From Pseudomonadales bacterium (lineage in GTDB: Bacteria; Pseudomonadota; Gammaproteobacteria; Pseudomonadales; Moraxellaceae), in the NCBI GenBank assembly GCA_013043915.1, contig JABEVH010000235.1, forward strand, positions 1 to 12,301: a DNA stretch of 12,301 bases, given 5' to 3'. The notes beneath the pieces were generated by a model that was given only the letters and a program-made list of their open reading frames with translations, had not been told where the DNA came from and made no database searches. Made by a program: the position numbers and the translations under genes. Of this stretch, positions 1 through 6,446 are shown piece by piece (the stretch's first letter is position 1; each line of letters begins with the position of its first letter).

Positions 1-284
1 ACCAACAACACCGTATGGTGCCAGTCCACCAGCACAATGAGAGCCGCTGCCACCATCAATTTATCAGCTACCGGGTCGAGAAATCGCCCGAATGCTGAGG
101 TTTGATTCAGCTTTCTGGCCAGATAACCATCAAGCCAGTCTGTCGCTGCCGCCAGCGTAAACAGGGAAGCAGCCAGGATATACCGGCTAGGCCAGCCCGA
201 ATAAGCCACCAGCACCAGCACCGGAATGCATGCGATGCGCAGCACCGTGAGTACATTGGGCACATTCCACACTGTACGTGGCAT
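1..284 (-). CDS. pgsA: CDP-diacylglycerol--glycerol-3-phosphate 3-phosphatidyltransferase, N-terminal part
   Basis: Inner-membrane enzyme that joins CDP-diacylglycerol and glycerol 3-phosphate to make phosphatidylglycerol phosphate, the committed step to phosphatidylglycerol and cardiolipin. The first 94 residues are visible; the gene leaves the window at its left edge. The protein opens MPRTVWNVPNVLT, has hydrophobic stretches at about 10-29 and 35-48, and carries the complete CDP-alcohol phosphatidyltransferase signature: D49, D52-G53, A56-R57, G66, D70 and D74, with the family spacing. The ATG shares its A with the TGA stop of uvrC (TGATG), so translation is probably coupled to uvrC; a G-run (289-293) four bases upstream is the only Shine-Dalgarno candidate. 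The order gacA-uvrC-pgsA is well known in gammaproteobacteria and supports the symbol. Confidence 0.95.
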   Translation of the reverse strand, partial: MPRTVWNVPNVLTVLRIACIPVLVLVAYSGWPSRYILAASLFTLAAATDWLDGYLARKLNQTSAFGRFLDPVADKLMVAAALIVLVDWHHTVLL

Positions 285-2128
285 CAATCCCCCGGGGGGC
301 CACCGTGCAGGGCGGCATAGATCTGTTCCGCCAATTTTATACTGATTCTGGGTGTTGTGACCAACTCCTTAAGCGAAGCTCGCATCAATTCTTGCATGCC
401 CCCCCAGTGCGTCAACAACTGCTGTCGCCGGACTGGCCCTACGCCTGGAATATCTAGCAGCACAGAATCCTTACGGTGACGGCTACGACGGGCGCGATGC
501 CCGCTGACGGCAAATCGATGCGCCTCGTCACGTATTTGCTGAATCAGATGGAGTGCCCGATCATCCGATGCCAGCTGGATCTGTCGACCATCGACTAAAT
601 GTAAAGTTTCAAGCCCGGGCTTACGCCCTTCCCCCTTGGCTATACCCACCAACAGTACCTGAGGCAATTCAAGCACATGCATCACCGATGTTGCCTGAGC
701 TAGCTGACCTACACCGCCATCAATAAACAGAATATCAGGCAAAGCACGCTTGGCCTGGCTGCCGCTATAACGTCGGGTAAGCGCCTGGTGCATAGCCGCA
801 TAGTCATCACCTGCGGTGACACCCTCGATATTAAAATGCAGATACTCCTTCTTGCTGGGGCCTTGAGCATCAAAGACCACACAGGATGCGGTGGTGGCCT
901 CTCCACTGCTATGGCTGATATCAAAGCATTCTAAACGTGTAATTTCACGATCCACGCCCAGCAACTCTGCTAAACGAGCAATACGATGAGCCTGTTGTAG
1001 ACGATTGGCCATACGAGCCTGCAAGCCCTGTTCAGCATTCAGCCGGGCCAAATCCAACCAAGCCGCACGATTCTCTCGGACACGATCACGAAAAACCAGA
1101 GCATGGCCACTGGCCTGATGTAAAGCATCAGCAAGTATCTCCAGTCCGTCACAACGTTCTTCCAAGATGACTTCATCAGGAAGATCACTGAACCGTTCCG
1201 GATTAAGATAATACTGGGGGAGAAAATCAGCCAACAAAGTTGGCCCTGAAGTTTCACCATGCGCCTGCGGATAAAACAGGCGACTTCCCAGCACTCGGCC
1301 TTGGCGTACACACAGAACGACCAGGCACACACCCCCAGGCCGTGCCGCCACGGCCACCACATCGACCTGTCCACTGCTCTTATGAACCGATTGCTGTTCC
1401 TGAATCATCCTGACTGTCTGAATTTGATCACGATATATAGCTGCTCGTTCAAAATCTAAGGTCTCGGCAGCAGCCTGCATACGCGCCACTAACTGCTCCT
1501 GCACTTCATGACTGCGTCCCTCAAGAAACAACTGGGTTGCACGAACATCAGCCGCATAGTCTTCAGGACTAATCGCTGCCACACAGGGTGCACGGCATCG
1601 TCCGATCTGGTGTTGCAAACAAGGACGCTGTCGATTGCGAAAAAAAGCATTCTCGCATTGCCGTACCTGAAATAGACGCTGCAGGATAGCCAGGGTATCA
1701 CGTACGGCTGAAGCACTGGGGTAGGGACCAAAGTAGCGCCCACGAACCTTGCGAGCGCCACGATGGAAGGTCAGCCTCGGGTAGGGCTCCCCTTCCGTCA
1801 TCAGAATATAGGGGTAGGATTTGTCATCGCGCAACAAAATGTTATAGGGGGGACTTAAAGTTTTGATCAGGGTTTGTTCCAGCAACAAGGCCTCGGTTTC
1901 AGAAGCTGTCACCGTAATCTGAATATCACAAATGCGCTGTACCAGAGCCCTTGTCTTTGGGCTACTAACCTGCTGGTGAAAATAGGACCCTACACGAGAA
2001 CGTAACTGACGAGCCTTGCCCACATAAAGAATACTGCCATCCTGGGCCAGCATCCGATATACACCAGGCATCATCGGCATGGCATCCACCAAAGCCAGAA
2101 CATGCTCTTGCCTGGTTGACGCTGTCAT
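284..2128 (-). CDS. uvrC: UvrABC system protein C (excinuclease subunit)
   Basis: UvrC makes the two incisions flanking a DNA lesion in nucleotide excision repair after UvrA/UvrB have marked it. The 614 residues match the usual family length. In order: a GIY-YIG nuclease domain for the 3' cut (PGVY at 21-24, YVG at 35-37); four cysteines C158, C170, C178 and C182 at the spacing of the iron-sulphur site described for E. coli UvrC; a UVR helical hairpin near 208-243 for UvrB contact; an RNase H-like endonuclease domain for the 5' cut with D403 (CFDISH), D466/D470 (LPDILFIDGG) and H537; and a helix-hairpin-helix at about 557-575 (IPGVGPVRR). The ATG fits the family N-terminus but has no Shine-Dalgarno; only 12 bases separate it from the gacA stop, so coupling to gacA or a leaderless message is likely. 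Confidence 0.97.
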   Translation of the reverse strand: MTASTRQEHVLALVDAMPMMPGVYRMLAQDGSILYVGKARQLRSRVGSYFHQQVSSPKTRALVQRICDIQITVTASETEALLLEQTLIKTLSPPYNILLRDDKSYPYILMTEGEPYPRLTFHRGARKVRGRYFGPYPSASAVRDTLAILQRLFQVRQCENAFFRNRQRPCLQHQIGRCRAPCVAAISPEDYAADVRATQLFLEGRSHEVQEQLVARMQAAAETLDFERAAIYRDQIQTVRMIQEQQSVHKSSGQVDVVAVAARPGGVCLVVLCVRQGRVLGSRLFYPQAHGETSGPTLLADFLPQYYLNPERFSDLPDEVILEERCDGLEILADALHQASGHALVFRDRVRENRAAWLDLARLNAEQGLQARMANRLQQAHRIARLAELLGVDREITRLECFDISHSSGEATTASCVVFDAQGPSKKEYLHFNIEGVTAGDDYAAMHQALTRRYSGSQAKRALPDILFIDGGVGQLAQATSVMHVLELPQVLLVGIAKGEGRKPGLETLHLVDGRQIQLASDDRALHLIQQIRDEAHRFAVSGHRARRSRHRKDSVLLDIPGVGPVRRQQLLTHWGGMQELMRASLKELVTTPRISIKLAEQIYAALHGGPPGD

Positions 2129-2133
2129 AACAA

Positions 2134-2163
2134 ATTATACTCAGGCAATTTGTACGCTGGCCA
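2134..2163 (-). promoter_or_regulatory. candidate internal promoter for uvrC
   Basis: A perfect TATAAT lies at 2139-2134 (minus strand) in the 12-base gacA-uvrC gap. A TGGCCA (4 of 6 matches to TTGACA) lies at 2163-2158, giving an 18-base spacer. Initiation about seven bases after the -10 would fall on or next to the uvrC ATG at 2128, giving a leaderless or nearly leaderless transcript. The -35 is weak and lies inside gacA; a chance AT-rich hexamer is possible. Confidence 0.3.
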
Positions 2164-2788
2164 CACCATGACGTACTGCCAGCAAAGCCAATTCAACATC
2201 ACTGTGTATGGCCAGCTTCTCGAAAATACGATATCGGTAAGTATTCACCGTCTTGGGGCTAAGAAAAAGTTTGTCCGATATATCCTGAATTTTTTGGCAA
2301 CCGACAATCATGAGGGCAATTTGCATTTCACGCTCAGACAACTGATCAAAAGGAGAGCGGTCCACTTCCGAATCAAAGGGCTTGAGTGCCAAATGCTGGG
2401 CAATTTCTGTGCTCAGGTAACGCTGACCCGACATGACATGACGAATAGCCTTGACCATTTCATCCAGACAGGCACCCTTGGTCAGATAACCAGCAGCCCC
2501 GGCCTGCAGCAATCTTGCGGGGAAAGGATCCTCATCGCAGATAGTAACAGCAACCACCTTAATATCCGGTTGCTGACGCAACAGCTTACGCGTGGCTTCC
2601 AGTCCACCAATACCCGGCATACGCAAATCCATGAGGACAACATCCGGCCTCAGCTCACGTGCAAGCGCTACCGCGGCCTCACCGCTGCTAGCTTCACCGA
2701 CCACGCGAATATCCGGAATATCTGCCAGCATGCGAGTAATACCCATGCGAACCAGATCATGGTCGTCAACCACCACTACCTTGATCAA
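2141..2788 (-). CDS. gacA: GacA/UvrY response regulator (REC-LuxR HTH)
   Basis: Cytoplasmic DNA-binding response regulator of the GacS/GacA (BarA/UvrY) two-component system, which in known relatives activates small RNAs that sequester the translational regulator RsmA/CsrA. The receiver (about 1-120) has D8/D9, phosphoacceptor D54, T82 and K104; the NarL/LuxR helix-turn-helix covers about 147-207 (LSERE, then LSPKTVNTYRYRIFEKL). MIKVVVVDDHDLVR and ARLLQAGAAGYLTKG closely resemble pseudomonad GacA as I recall it, and 215 residues is the family length. The start is TTG: a TAA lies two codons upstream in frame and the conserved MIKV begins exactly at TTG. A GGA at 2797-2795 is the probable Shine-Dalgarno. 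It heads the gacA-uvrC-pgsA unit. No gacS lies in the window, so the partner kinase is encoded elsewhere. Confidence 0.95.
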   Translation of the reverse strand: MIKVVVVDDHDLVRMGITRMLADIPDIRVVGEASSGEAAVALARELRPDVVLMDLRMPGIGGLEATRKLLRQQPDIKVVAVTICDEDPFPARLLQAGAAGYLTKGACLDEMVKAIRHVMSGQRYLSTEIAQHLALKPFDSEVDRSPFDQLSEREMQIALMIVGCQKIQDISDKLFLSPKTVNTYRYRIFEKLAIHSDVELALLAVRHGVASVQIA

Positions 2789-2794
2789 GACTTA

Positions 2795-2851
2795 TCCACC
2801 CCTCGAACAGGAAAACTCAGACCCACCTCCCTGGGAATGGTCTCGCCATCC
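2795..2851 (-). promoter_or_regulatory. GGA-rich 5' leader of gacA, possible CsrA/RsmA sites
   Basis: Reading the minus strand toward the TTG start, three GGA motifs occur: AGGATG (GGA at 2851-2849); a CCCA-GGGAGG-TGGG hairpin (2835-2822) with GGA in its hexaloop; and the GGA at 2797-2795 that doubles as the probable Shine-Dalgarno. CsrA/RsmA proteins bind GGA, preferably in hairpin loops, and often cover the Shine-Dalgarno. The transcript start is unknown, so it is uncertain that all three sites are in the mRNA, and short GGA motifs are common by chance. Confidence 0.25.
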
Positions 2852-3011
2852 TGACACTATGGCCACAAAGATACCCTGACAACGCAACAATGTGAAGCAT
2901 CCACCGCATGACAACATCCCCGTGCGATGAAATGTTACAAATATGATGCCTTTATCTTTCCCTCAATCCATATTTGCACCACAATGTAAGCATAGCCCTT
3001 ATTCTATTTCT

Positions 3012-3041
3012 GAGGCACGGATGCCTCCTGCTGTTATTGGA
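3012..3041 (+). promoter_or_regulatory. candidate CsrA/RsmA-binding hairpin in pbpG leader
   Basis: GAGGC (3012-3016) pairs perfectly with GCCTC (3023-3027) around the hexaloop ACGGAT. CACGGATG agrees with the CANGGANG core of the RsmA/CsrA consensus with GGA in the loop, the arrangement seen in structurally studied sites. A second GGA at 3039-3041, 20 bases on, is the only Shine-Dalgarno candidate for the ATG at 3053; that distance suits two-site binding by a CsrA dimer. It could instead be a DNA palindrome for a repressor. Confidence 0.4.
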
Positions 3042-3052
3042 AACCGTACGCC

Positions 3053-4057
3053 ATGCTTAATTATCGCTCAATCATTATACTGTTATCTGCCCTCATGATG
3101 GCGGGCAGTTGGGCCAGCGAAGAAGATGTCAAGCCGACTGCGCATCACCATCACCACCATCACCACAGGGTAGCTCACAAGCACGGCTCTATGCATCATC
3201 ACCATAGGCTTGCTCATGCCAACCGGCACGCCAAGAGAACCACGCGAGTAGCCTCGCATGGTATGCTACAGTCCTCTGGTGAATTACATTTACAGTCCAA
3301 TGCTGCCATGATCATGGATGCTGAAACCGGTCAGCTACTTTATGCCAAAAATCTTGACAAAACCGTGCCTATCGCCTCAATCAGTAAACTCATGACAGCC
3401 ATGGTGGTGCTAGATGGCCACCAGGATATGGATGCCCCTATCACCATTACTGCTGCTGACGTAGACACCTTACGTCACTCCTCGTCCAGATTACCCGTGG
3501 GCACCACCTTACCTCGTGGCCAAATGCTGTTGCTAGCGCTGATGGCTTCAGAAAACCGAGCAGCTGCAGCCTTAGCACGCAGCTATCCAGGTGGAACCTT
3601 GCAAGCCGTTGCTGCCATGAATAACAAGGCTCGCGACTTGGGTATGATGCATACCCATTTTCTTGATCCCACGGGTCTGCATACTGAAAATCAGTCCACA
3701 CCTAATGACCTGGCCCTGATGGTCAAGGCCGCGCATACCTACCCTGAAATCCGGCAGGATACCACGACACATTCCATGCAACTGGCTGTGGGTGAGCGCC
3801 GTCGTCATGAAGTCGAGTTCCACAATACGGACCCCTTGATCAAAAGTTCAAGCTGGAACATAGGCCTCAGTAAAACAGGTTTCATCAATGAATCAGGCAA
3901 GTGCCTGGTGATGCAGGCACAAATTGCAACCAAACCGGTCATCATTGTGCTCATGAACTCTTGGGGCCGCTATACGCGATTTGGCGATGCCAACCGTGTA
4001 CGTGAGTGGCTGGAGTCGGGCATGCACCGAACCCTACGTTTAGGTCGCGTCGATTAA
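3053..4057 (+). CDS. pbpG: D-alanyl-D-alanine endopeptidase (PBP7 family, peptidase S11) with polyhistidine segment
   Basis: Periplasmic penicillin-binding endopeptidase that cleaves D-Ala-meso-DAP cross-links in peptidoglycan. A signal peptide occupies residues 1-21 (hydrophobic 7-17, likely cleavage after SWA). The S11 catalytic motifs are complete: S109-I-S-K112 (nucleophile Ser109), S166-E-N168 and K274-T-G276. LMTAMVVLDGHQ and LLLALMASENRAAAALA are typical of PbpG rather than of DacA/DacC carboxypeptidases, and no C-terminal amphipathic anchor is evident. The oddity is residues 31-69: eight consecutive histidines (31-38), four more (48-51) and five singles, a linker between signal peptide and enzyme that I do not know from standard PbpG. 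The only Shine-Dalgarno candidate is GGAAA about ten bases before the ATG. It is transcribed divergently from gacA, and the kinase gene starts 45 bases downstream with no terminator between. Confidence 0.92.
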   Translation: MLNYRSIIILLSALMMAGSWASEEDVKPTAHHHHHHHHRVAHKHGSMHHHHRLAHANRHAKRTTRVASHGMLQSSGELHLQSNAAMIMDAETGQLLYAKNLDKTVPIASISKLMTAMVVLDGHQDMDAPITITAADVDTLRHSSSRLPVGTTLPRGQMLLLALMASENRAAAALARSYPGGTLQAVAAMNNKARDLGMMHTHFLDPTGLHTENQSTPNDLALMVKAAHTYPEIRQDTTTHSMQLAVGERRRHEVEFHNTDPLIKSSSWNIGLSKTGFINESGKCLVMQAQIATKPVIIVLMNSWGRYTRFGDANRVREWLESGMHRTLRLGRVD

Positions 4058-4102
4058 GGCGCTCACCCTCATTCACCACCGAACCAGGGCAGGGCTCGGA
4101 TC

Positions 4103-5464
4103 ATGATCACAACCCTGCTCCTGTTGTTATGCTTGGGGCAGACTTTACTGTTATTACAGATCAACCGCAAACGGCTGGAAAACAAACTCGAACTTTCCAG
4201 CCTGCGTTCCCGACTTCATATGCTTGAAGAAAGACTGCGAGAACGTACTGAAAAGTGGCGAATTGCCAGCGAAACCCATGACCTAGCAACGCGCCGGCAC
4301 GAGCAAACAACCGCCCTGCTCAATGAGACCAAAGAGTATCTGAACAGCATCATCAATTCCATGCCATCCCTGCTGATTGGCGTCACCCCTAGCGGTTATG
4401 TAACACACTGGAACCGAGCCACCGAGCAAGCTACCTCTTTACGAGAATCTGATGCCCTGGGTTATCGCGTTGATGAAGTTTATCCCCATCTGCCGCTAGT
4501 TCTTTCCTGGATACAGTCGGCTATCGAACAGGGCACACCACAAACTCACGAGAGCGTAAGCCTCAACCTTAATGACGAGACGCACTATTTTGATATCACC
4601 GTGTTCCCTCTGATATTCAGTCACAACAGTGGTGCGGTGATACGTATCGATGATGTCACCTTACGAGTGCGCCTTGAAAACATGATGATACAAAATGAAA
4701 AAATGCTTTCACTCGGAGAACTAGCTGCGGGCATGGCCCATGAAATCAATAATCCGCTAGCCGCCATCGTGCAAAGCGTGCAAAACATCCAGCGCCGGCT
4801 CTCAAAGGATACACCTCGCAATCATGAAATTGCCCAGCAATTGGGACTTTCAATGGATACTCTGCAGTCCTATTTGCAAGAACGGGAAATCATACGCTTC
4901 CTGGCAGGTATTCAGGAAGCTGGCACACGAGCAGCCACGATCGTGCGTACCATGTTGGAGTTTTCTCGCGGCTCCTCGCGTATGGAGCGCTCTGTCGACA
5001 TCAATACCGTCATACGACACGCCCTCGAGTTTTGTCATAACTCTTTGCTCATGAGCAACCCCGAAGAAGCTAGAGCCATGAAGGTTAGCTTCATACCCAA
5101 CCCTGAACTGCCATTGCTTACCTGTAACAGCACCGAGATTCAGCAAGTCATCGTCAATCTCATCAAGAACGCAGGTCACGCCGTCCGTAATGTCCCTGTC
5201 GGACAACGGCATATCAATGTCCATTTACGCATGGAAAACAATTTTGTTCGTATTGATGTCAGTGATAACGGCAGCGGCATGAGCCGGGATGTTCGACAAC
5301 ATATCTTCGACCCCTTTTTCACCACCAAAGAAATTGGCGAAGGCACCGGGCTAGGACTTTCGATCGCCTATTTTATTATTTCCGAACGTCATAAAGGGCG
5401 CATTGATGTCGACAGCACAGAAGGTCAAGGCACCACATTTTCGATATTTCTACCTACTCCCTAA
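4103..5464 (+). CDS. membrane-anchored PAS sensor histidine kinase
   Basis: Sensor kinase that autophosphorylates on histidine and passes the phosphate to a response regulator. Residues 3-20 form one very hydrophobic leucine-rich segment, so the protein is probably tethered with its bulk in the cytoplasm and no periplasmic sensor. A charged coiled coil follows (about 21-80), then a PAS domain (about 80-190). The dimerization/phosphoacceptor domain has H213 in MAHEINNPLA; a stretch of about 50 residues separates it from the second helix, as in kinases with this H-box. The ATPase domain has an N-box (N352, N356), G1 (D388-N-G-S-G392) and G2 (GEGTGLGL from 412), all intact. The ATG has only a weak AGGGC upstream. 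It follows pbpG by 45 bases and is probably co-transcribed. No regulator gene is adjacent on this strand, so its partner is unknown. Its TAA overlaps the convergent ygjP-like gene. Confidence 0.9.
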   Translation: MITTLLLLLCLGQTLLLLQINRKRLENKLELSSLRSRLHMLEERLRERTEKWRIASETHDLATRRHEQTTALLNETKEYLNSIINSMPSLLIGVTPSGYVTHWNRATEQATSLRESDALGYRVDEVYPHLPLVLSWIQSAIEQGTPQTHESVSLNLNDETHYFDITVFPLIFSHNSGAVIRIDDVTLRVRLENMMIQNEKMLSLGELAAGMAHEINNPLAAIVQSVQNIQRRLSKDTPRNHEIAQQLGLSMDTLQSYLQEREIIRFLAGIQEAGTRAATIVRTMLEFSRGSSRMERSVDINTVIRHALEFCHNSLLMSNPEEARAMKVSFIPNPELPLLTCNSTEIQQVIVNLIKNAGHAVRNVPVGQRHINVHLRMENNFVRIDVSDNGSGMSRDVRQHIFDPFFTTKEIGEGTGLGLSIAYFIISERHKGRIDVDSTEGQGTTFSIFLPTP

Positions 5465-6243
5465 TAGACATCCACTCTTGCCGCCCAGCGCTTTAATGCT
5501 TCTCGTCGTTTTGCCCAGTCCGGCATAAAACCAGCCAGCAGCTCATAAAACGCTGGGCCGTGATGAAACTCCCTTAAGTGACATAGCTCATGCACAATCA
5601 CATAATCGATCAATTCCACAGGCATCCTGATCAACTCAACATTGAGGGTAATACGGCCACCGGTAGAGCAACTACCCCATCGCGTGCGCATAGACCGCAA
5701 ACCCATACCACTCGGCAACAAGGCATCATCTTGAATAAGTGATTCATGCAAAGCTGCCATACGCTCCTTAAATACTCTCCCGGCTTCTGCTCGGCGCCAA
5801 GCCTTAAGACATCGCTCCTGCAACTCCACGGCAGAGCCTGGCCCTTGTATCACCACAACATCCTCTGCCTTAAAACATCGCCATGACGCTGCAGAACGAA
5901 TTTCCAGGCTCAGCTCTTCGCCAAGATGCAAGAGCTTGATACCCTCGCCCCAGGGAGCATGAAGAGGTGCAGCAGGATGTTGGACTAGCATGGTCTCAAT
6001 CCAGGCGCGGCGCGACATTAGAAATGTCGCCACCTCACGCCAGGACATACGTCGAGGCGCACGCACCTTAACCTGCCCTTGCTGAATCTCTATAGACAAT
6101 GTTTTGCGGGAACTACGTACCCACTCCAGGGTCAGCTCATAACGATCTGGCCAGATCAAGATCATAGACTGTGACGATGCTAACGACATGATGAACCGTA
6201 GGGTATAAAAACGAACAGTGAGGATACCGTAAGATACTCCCAT
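5461..6243 (-). CDS. YgjP-like (DUF45) M48-type metallopeptidase domain protein
   Basis: Predicted zinc metalloprotein of the YgjP/DUF45 family; substrate unknown. The C-terminal half carries the hallmark HELCH at 218-222 (zinc ligands H218 and H222, catalytic E219), a third likely ligand H228 in HHGPAF, and the preceding RTRWGSCS at 186-193, all typical. The N-terminal half (about 35-90, RKTLSIEIQQGQVKVRAPRR) is the usual beta-rich region. The coordinates give the longest frame. The ATG at 6243 has no Shine-Dalgarno, and family similarity seems to start near residue 28, so M19 (ATG at 6189) or M27 (6165) may be the true start. M19 overlaps the stop of a small upstream ORF with a strong Shine-Dalgarno, suggesting coupled initiation there. 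The gene is convergent with the PAS kinase; their stop codons overlap in four bases (5461-5464). Confidence 0.85.
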   Translation of the reverse strand: MGVSYGILTVRFYTLRFIMSLASSQSMILIWPDRYELTLEWVRSSRKTLSIEIQQGQVKVRAPRRMSWREVATFLMSRRAWIETMLVQHPAAPLHAPWGEGIKLLHLGEELSLEIRSAASWRCFKAEDVVVIQGPGSAVELQERCLKAWRRAEAGRVFKERMAALHESLIQDDALLPSGMGLRSMRTRWGSCSTGGRITLNVELIRMPVELIDYVIVHELCHLREFHHGPAFYELLAGFMPDWAKRREALKRWAARVDVY

Positions 6244-6266
6244 CTTGGGAATGCCCGTGCAAGCAT
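6180..6266 (-). CDS. 28-codon candidate leader ORF upstream of ygjP-like gene
   Basis: A GGGGAGG (6278-6272, minus strand) ends five bases before an ATG at 6266, the best Shine-Dalgarno of any start in this part of the window. The frame encodes 28 residues (MLARAFPRWEYLTVSSLFVF, then IPYGSSCR) with a short hydrophobic patch. It overlaps the first residues of the annotated ygjP-like frame in another phase, and its TAG (6182-6180) lies five to seven bases past the ATG at 6189, the layout of translational coupling by re-initiation. I recognise no family. It could be a leader peptide or chance, or the sign of a frameshift near the start of the main gene. Confidence 0.35.
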   Translation of the reverse strand: MLARAFPRWEYLTVSSLFVFIPYGSSCR

Positions 6267-6313
6267 CTAAACCTCCCCATGTCTACCACTGAAAAGATTG
6301 TGGTCTATCGAAG

Positions 6314-6347
6314 ATCCCGTAGGGACGGATAGCGAGGGGATTCTCGC
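6314..6347 (+). other. GGA-rich hairpin region in the divergent spacer
   Basis: The 203-base spacer 6244-6446 lies between the divergent ygjP-like and UPF0149 genes. On the plus strand it holds three GGA motifs within 18 bases (6323-6340), including ACGGAT (6325-6330), the same hexamer as the pbpG leader loop, and a perfect hairpin GCGAG-GGGATT-CTCGC (6332-6347). Downstream, TTGACA at 6393-6398 and TAGAAT at 6409-6414 are promoter-like but only 10 bases apart, so they do not form one standard promoter. A weak stem (GCCTG/CAGGC, 6371-6389) lacks a T-run. A small RNA or a regulated leader is conceivable but unsupported otherwise. Confidence 0.2.
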
Positions 6348-6446
6348 GGTCGTGGGGTTGATACTCCTTAGCCTGAAAGTTTTGCAGGCTCTTTGACACG
6401 ATGGCTGTTAGAATGAACCCACCATTTACTCTTATGGCTAGCATGC

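Noticed and set aside
289..299. C5-G6 palindrome at the pgsA start as a hairpin
   Set aside because: There is no room for a loop between the C and G runs, so it cannot fold as a stable stem with full pairing; it mainly supplies a G-rich Shine-Dalgarno.
1039..1761. minus-strand ORFs of 111 and 90 codons in other frames within uvrC
   Set aside because: They lie inside uvrC, whose catalytic residues are all intact in the main frame; the alternative translations resemble no known protein.
2150..2854. 234-codon plus-strand ORF opposite gacA
   Set aside because: It is antisense to a clearly recognisable gacA, its translation shows no domain or sensible composition, and it has no Shine-Dalgarno.
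3143..3229. His-rich tract as a leftover affinity tag or cloning artefact
   Set aside because: The histidines are spread over about 40 residues with mixed codons and lie after a native signal peptide in a chromosomal context, which does not look engineered.
4006..4227. 73-codon plus-strand ORF spanning the pbpG-kinase junction
   Set aside because: It overlaps the end of pbpG and the start of the kinase in another frame and shows no recognisable features.
6371..6395. GCCTG/CAGGC stem as an intrinsic terminator
   Set aside because: Only a 5-bp stem with a long loop and no run of T after it.
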